Under the pieces are notes generated by a model. It searched no databases. It had not been told where the DNA came from and worked only from the letters and a program-made list of their open reading frames with translations. A program made the translations under genes and the position numbers. A DNA stretch of 7,537 nucleotides, from positions 1 through 7,537 of the forward strand of contig JAABTZ010000147.1 in the NCBI GenBank assembly GCA_011389605.1. Direction: 5' to 3'. Origin of the DNA: Desulfobacteraceae bacterium. GTDB taxonomy: Bacteria; Desulfobacterota; Desulfobacteria; Desulfobacterales; Desulfosalsimonadaceae. Below, one piece after another: positions 5,851 to 7,537 of this stretch (within the stretch, counting starts at the first letter, position 1; each line of letters starts with the position of its first letter).

Positions 5851-6708
5851 GTGGAAATCCAGGCACCGGCAAAAATCAATCTTTTCCTGGATGTCACCGG
5901 CAAACGAACGGACGGATATCATGACCTTATTTCCCTGATGTGCCCTGTCAGGATTCATGATACCGTCCGTTTATCATTTGATGATGCCGGCATCCCGGAT
6001 GGCCTTACGGTTACCTGCCCCCACCCGGACGTACCTTCCGGGCCGGCCAATCTGGCCTGGAAAGCGGCCAGTGCTTTTTTTACGGAAACAGGCATTTCCG
6101 GGTCCATGGCAGTATTGATTGACAAGCAAATACCCGTTGGTGCAGGCCTGGGAGGCGGAAGCAGCGATGCGGCAGCCGTGATAACCGCTCTAAACCTCCA
6201 TTACAACAAGCCCTTATCTTACGAAAGACTCATGGATATGGGCCGCGGCATCGGTGCCGATGTTCCTTTTTTTATTTTCGGACGCCCGGCCGTTGCAACT
6301 GGTATCGGGGAAAAACTCTCTTTTTTTCCAGGCCTCCCCCCTGCGGCCATGGTTATCATCTACCCTGGTACCCCTGTATCCACTGGGGAAGTATATAAAA
6401 GGTTGAATTTGGCATTGACAAAAACCAAAAAAATACATACAAAATTTATTTTCAAATCAGGCTGGGAAGCCGATTTACCCAAGCGACTGTACAATGCTCT
6501 TGAACCAGCGGCCATGCAAATCTGTCCGGAAATAAAGTCCGCCAGGCAGGCCCTGCTTGACTGCGGGGCTGCGGGTGCGCTGATGAGCGGCAGCGGTTCC
6601 TCGGTTTTCGGCATTTTTGCAGATGCCCAACAAGCCGGGCAAGCGTTTAATAGACTATCTGCATACTGCGATCAATGGCAGGTTTTTCAAACCAGTCTGC
6701 TGGTATGA
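5851..6708 (+). CDS. ispE: 4-diphosphocytidyl-2-C-methyl-D-erythritol kinase
   Basis: IspE phosphorylates the 2-hydroxyl of CDP-methylerythritol with ATP, the fourth enzyme step of the MEP isoprenoid pathway, in the cytosol. The 285-residue protein is a GHMP kinase: N-terminal APAKINLFL with catalytic Lys8; ATP-binding glycine loop PVGAGLGGGSSDAAA (95-109); GIGADVPFF with catalytic Asp137; and the C-terminal motif LMSGSGSSVFG (244-254). Length is typical (about 280-300). The start is GTG at 5851, the first possible start after the htrA TAA, which lies in the same frame only three codons earlier. Homologues begin four to six residues before APAKIN, which supports this start. No Shine-Dalgarno sequence is visible in or before the 9-bp gap, so translation probably depends on coupling to htrA termination. 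A stretch rich in Lys, Thr and Ile (about 190-203, A/T-rich DNA) stands out but lies in a variable region. Confidence 0.95.
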   Translation: MEIQAPAKINLFLDVTGKRTDGYHDLISLMCPVRIHDTVRLSFDDAGIPDGLTVTCPHPDVPSGPANLAWKAASAFFTETGISGSMAVLIDKQIPVGAGLGGGSSDAAAVITALNLHYNKPLSYERLMDMGRGIGADVPFFIFGRPAVATGIGEKLSFFPGLPPAAMVIIYPGTPVSTGEVYKRLNLALTKTKKIHTKFIFKSGWEADLPKRLYNALEPAAMQICPEIKSARQALLDCGAAGALMSGSGSSVFGIFADAQQAGQAFNRLSAYCDQWQVFQTSLLV

Positions 6709-6746
6709 CAGTTTTTTGGAAACGCACAGAGAGGCACGCCGGTTGC

Positions 6747-6821
6747 TGGGGCGTAGTCAAGCGGTAAGACACAGGATTTTGGTTCCTGCATTCGGAGGTT
6801 CGAATCCTCCCGCCCCAGCCA
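6747..6821 (+). tRNA. tRNA-Gln (anticodon UUG), CCA encoded
   Basis: A full cloverleaf can be drawn. The acceptor stem 6747-6753 pairs perfectly with 6811-6817. The discriminator G is at 6818 and CCA is at 6819-6821. The D-arm region contains agtcaagcggtaagac. The anticodon stem 6772-6776 pairs with 6784-6788 around the loop ttttggt (6777-6783), placing the anticodon TTG at 6779-6781, which reads CAA and by wobble CAG. The T arm shows ggaggttcgaatcctcc with the standard TTCGAAT loop. The UGGGGCG acceptor and G discriminator agree with bacterial tRNA-Gln. It lies 38 bp after ispE and 53 bp before prs, so it may be cut from a longer transcript. I found no convincing promoter directly before it. 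Confidence 0.96.
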
Positions 6822-6852
6822 TTTCATAACCGGTTTCACCAGAAATTTTCAA

Positions 6853-6866
6853 CCCCAGAAAAGGGG
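6853..6866 (+). promoter_or_regulatory. prs ribosome binding site inside a small C/G hairpin
   Basis: The likely Shine-Dalgarno sequence aagggg (6861-6866) lies 8 nt before the prs GTG. Its four G residues (6863-6866) are complementary to cccc at 6853-6856 across a 6-nt loop (6857-6862). A four-pair G-C stem is weak to moderate, but it would hide the ribosome site when formed and could lower prs translation. The sequence relation is seen; any regulation is inference. Confidence 0.4.
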
Positions 6867-6874
6867 AAGCGAAA

Positions 6875-7537
6875 GTGGAGAACAACGGATATATAATTTT
6901 TTCCGGCTTATCCAATCCGCAGCTTTCAGAAGACATCTGCCGATATCTGAAATCACCCCTTGGCAATGCCAAGGTCAAACGCTTCAGCGATGGTGAAGTG
7001 CAGATAGAAATCGACGACAATGTCCGGGCAAAAGACGTGTTTGTGATTCAGTCCACCTGTTATCCGGTAAATGACCACCTGGTGGAACTGCTGCTGATGA
7101 TCGATGCATTCAAACGTTCATCTGCCAGACGGATCACGGCAGTCATACCTTATTTCGGATACGCGCGCCAGGACAAAAAAGTAGCCCCCAGGGTGCCCAT
7201 CAGCGCAAAACTGGTAGCCGACCTGCTTACCACCGCCGGGGCCAACCGGGTAATTACCATGGATTTGCATGCAGGCCAGATTCAGGGATTTTTCGACATT
7301 CCAGTGGACAACCTTTTTGCGGCCCCCGTGCTAATTGACTACATGAAACGGAAATTTTCAGATGACCTGGTAATCATCTCCCCGGATGCCGGTGGGGTGG
7401 AGCGCGCCCGGGCCTTTGCCAAACGGCTCAACGCCGGGCTTGCCATAATTGACAAGCGGCGCTCGGCTCCCAACCAGGCCAAGGCCATGGCGGTAATAGG
7501 CAACGTGGAAGGGAAACAAGCCCTGATCCTTGATGAC
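6875..7537 (+). CDS. prs: Ribose-phosphate pyrophosphokinase (PRPP synthetase), 3' end outside window
   Basis: Prs transfers pyrophosphate from ATP to ribose 5-phosphate to make PRPP, the precursor of purine and pyrimidine nucleotides, histidine and tryptophan; it is cytosolic and Mg-dependent. The first 221 codons are present and the frame is still open at the right edge; family members are about 310-320 residues. Visible motifs in order: [14 protein letters not shown] near the start; [12 protein letters not shown] (about 35-46); [18 protein letters not shown]; the [11 protein letters not shown] loop; the metal- and ATP-site region [20 protein letters not shown]; and the ribose-phosphate region [20 protein letters not shown]. 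The start is GTG at 6875 with aagggg 8 nt upstream; the protein then begins [11 protein letters not shown], as expected for class I enzymes. In many bacteria of this type rplY (L25) and pth follow prs; that part is outside the window. Confidence 0.96.
   Translation, partial: MENNGYIIFSGLSNPQLSEDICRYLKSPLGNAKVKRFSDGEVQIEIDDNVRAKDVFVIQSTCYPVNDHLVELLLMIDAFKRSSARRITAVIPYFGYARQDKKVAPRVPISAKLVADLLTTAGANRVITMDLHAGQIQGFFDIPVDNLFAAPVLIDYMKRKFSDDLVIISPDAGGVERARAFAKRLNAGLAIIDKRRSAPNQAKAMAVIGNVEGKQALILDD

Noticed and set aside
5251..5958. Long antisense open frame (235 codons) opposite the htrA PDZ region and the start of ispE
   Set aside because: It overlaps the well-supported PDZ domains of HtrA and the IspE N-terminus, its translation matches no family I know, and it crosses the htrA-ispE junction. 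It is a shadow of the coding strand.
6681..6717. Possible intrinsic terminator at the end of ispE (accag / ctggt stem, then six T)
   Set aside because: The stem is only 5 bp, lies inside ispE, and is separated from the T-run by 7 nt; an alternative stem at 6681-6693 competes with it. It does not meet the normal form of a terminator.
6747..6821. tRNA-Gln as an attachment site of an integrated element
   Set aside because: No integrase gene and no second copy of the tRNA 3' end is present in the window; the flanking genes are ordinary housekeeping genes.
6617..6829. A + strand open frame of 70 codons overlapping the ispE end and the tRNA
   Set aside because: It runs through the tRNA-Gln gene and out of frame through ispE, so it cannot be a real protein gene.

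Overview
The window reads as ordinary chromosomal DNA of a Gram-negative bacterium. The best guess is a sulfate-reducing deltaproteobacterium (Desulfobacterota, probably Desulfobacterales). That guess rests on protein character, the small DUF1844 gene beside a periplasmic Do-type protease, and the ispE / tRNA-Gln / prs order that I recall from deltaproteobacteria; it is inference, not a database match. All recognisable genes lie on the + strand. Two are cut by the window edges: rtcB at the left and prs at the right.

Layout. 1-647 is the C-terminal part of the RNA ligase RtcB. 648-882 is a 235-bp intergenic stretch mostly filled by a 157-bp palindromic, terminal-inverted-repeat element (674-830), the most unusual structure here. 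883-2241 encodes a complete phosphomannomutase/phosphoglucomutase with a TTG start. A hairpin overlaps its stop codon, and 169 bp separate it from the next gene. 2411-3991 encodes a full-length D-3-phosphoglycerate dehydrogenase (SerA) with a C-terminal ACT domain. It is followed closely by a DUF1844 gene (4015-4317), an exported Do/HtrA serine protease with two PDZ domains (4372-5841), and ispE (5851-6708), which starts 9 bp after the protease stop, in the same frame and without a visible ribosome binding site. A tRNA-Gln(UUG) with encoded CCA (6747-6821) sits between ispE and prs (6875 to the window end).

How the genes relate. serA, the DUF1844 gene, htrA and ispE have gaps of 23, 54 and 9 bp and look like one transcription unit. 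tRNA-Gln and prs follow at 38 and 53 bp and may be co-transcribed or have their own start. The functions are housekeeping: RNA repair or tRNA splicing (RtcB), hexose-phosphate supply for surface glycans (PMM/PGM), serine synthesis (SerA), envelope protein quality control (HtrA), isoprenoid synthesis by the MEP pathway (IspE), glutamine decoding, and PRPP synthesis (Prs). They do not form a single pathway.

I saw no CRISPR array, transposase, integrase, toxin-antitoxin pair or defence gene. No new protein system is evident. The points worth following are the inverted-repeat element, the DUF1844 gene of unknown function, and the htrA-ispE junction.
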